From Pseudomaricurvus hydrocarbonicus (GTDB taxonomy: Bacteria > Pseudomonadota > Gammaproteobacteria > Pseudomonadales > Cellvibrionaceae), in contig NZ_JAAONZ010000002.1 in assembly GCF_011602365.1 (NCBI RefSeq), positions 248,001 through 312,000 of the forward strand: a stretch of 64,000 bases of DNA. Reading direction: 5' to 3'. Positions 63,985 through 64,000 of this stretch are shown here, piece after piece; position 1 is the first letter of the stretch, and every line of letters starts with the position of its first letter. The translations under genes and the position numbers were made by a program. Under the pieces are notes generated by a model. That model was not told where the DNA came from and did not search any database. It saw nothing but the letters and a program-made list of their open reading frames with translations.

Positions 63985-64000
63985 CCTGCACTCCAAATAA

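Larger units (their letters stand above)
39513..64000. mobile_element. Integrated siphovirus-type prophage, left part (continues off the right edge)
   Basis: From the tRNA fragment at 39513 onward there is a nearly complete set of late phage genes in one direction: lysis, terminase, HK97-type head, connectors, a long-tail module with G/GT frameshift and tape measure, and a GTA-like tail tip. Early genes, repressor and integrase are not in the window and should lie to the right. Accessory genes sit between attL and the late operon. All structural genes are open, except for one possible frameshift near 52.75 kb, so the phage may still be functional. Confidence 0.88.

Overview
The window joins about 35 kb of chromosome from a free-living, probably marine, gammaproteobacterium to the left part of an integrated siphovirus-type prophage that runs off the right edge. 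The host call rests on an ABC-F factor, two clusters of outer-membrane and lipid-handling proteins (LolA-like/barrel/RND and DUF1302/DUF1329), a TonB receptor, a periplasmic KatG and a umuDC operon with a LexA box. I cannot name a genus. Host genes are GC-rich and densely packed.

1-35 kb, chromosome: ABC-F ATPase (cut by the left edge), HAD phosphatase, small proteins, glutathione transferase, DUF2132 protein, MDR reductase; then a LolA-like protein/barrel/PAS-RND/thioesterase cluster; a tandem MarR protein divergent from umuDC; periplasmic catalase-peroxidase; a lipase-like protein overlapping a secreted partner (possible effector/immunity pair); acyl-CoA synthetase; macro-domain protein and Pcm; DUF1302/DUF1329; dynamin-like GTPase; PhoD-type phosphatase and TonB receptor with a divergent LysR regulator. 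Host intergenic gaps repeatedly hold short tandem repeats of 7 to 24 bases.

35-39.5 kb, AT-rich accessory DNA: an anchored small protein, then a two-gene unit of a MazG-like pyrophosphohydrolase followed by a 794-residue fusion of a PD-(D/E)XK-like nuclease, a DUF2075/Schlafen-group-3-type helicase and a complete-looking LexA/UmuD-type autoprotease domain with serine, lysine and an Ala-Gly bond at LexA-like spacing. This is the best candidate for an undescribed system: a damage- or phage-triggered nuclease-helicase. About 1 kb to its right lies a 3' fragment of a tRNA-Ala-like gene with its terminator, which I read as the left attachment site of the prophage.

39.5-64 kb, prophage: next to the attachment site are rightward accessory genes (a 34-residue cationic peptide with a near-ideal ribosome site, and an AbiC-like membrane protein) and a leftward UmuD'/HumD-like gene under a perfect LexA box. 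The late genes are transcribed leftward. In transcription order they are holin, signal-anchor endolysin, Rz/Rz1, two small genes, HNH nuclease, terminase small and large subunits, portal, ClpP-type protease, capsid, a sugar/methyl-transfer cassette, connectors, tail tube, chaperones G and GT with a lambda-type GGGAAAG frameshift, tape measure, a GTA-like tail tip with NlpC/P60 peptidase and LamG domain, and a phospholipase A2-like protein. Repressor, replication genes and integrase are presumably beyond the right edge.
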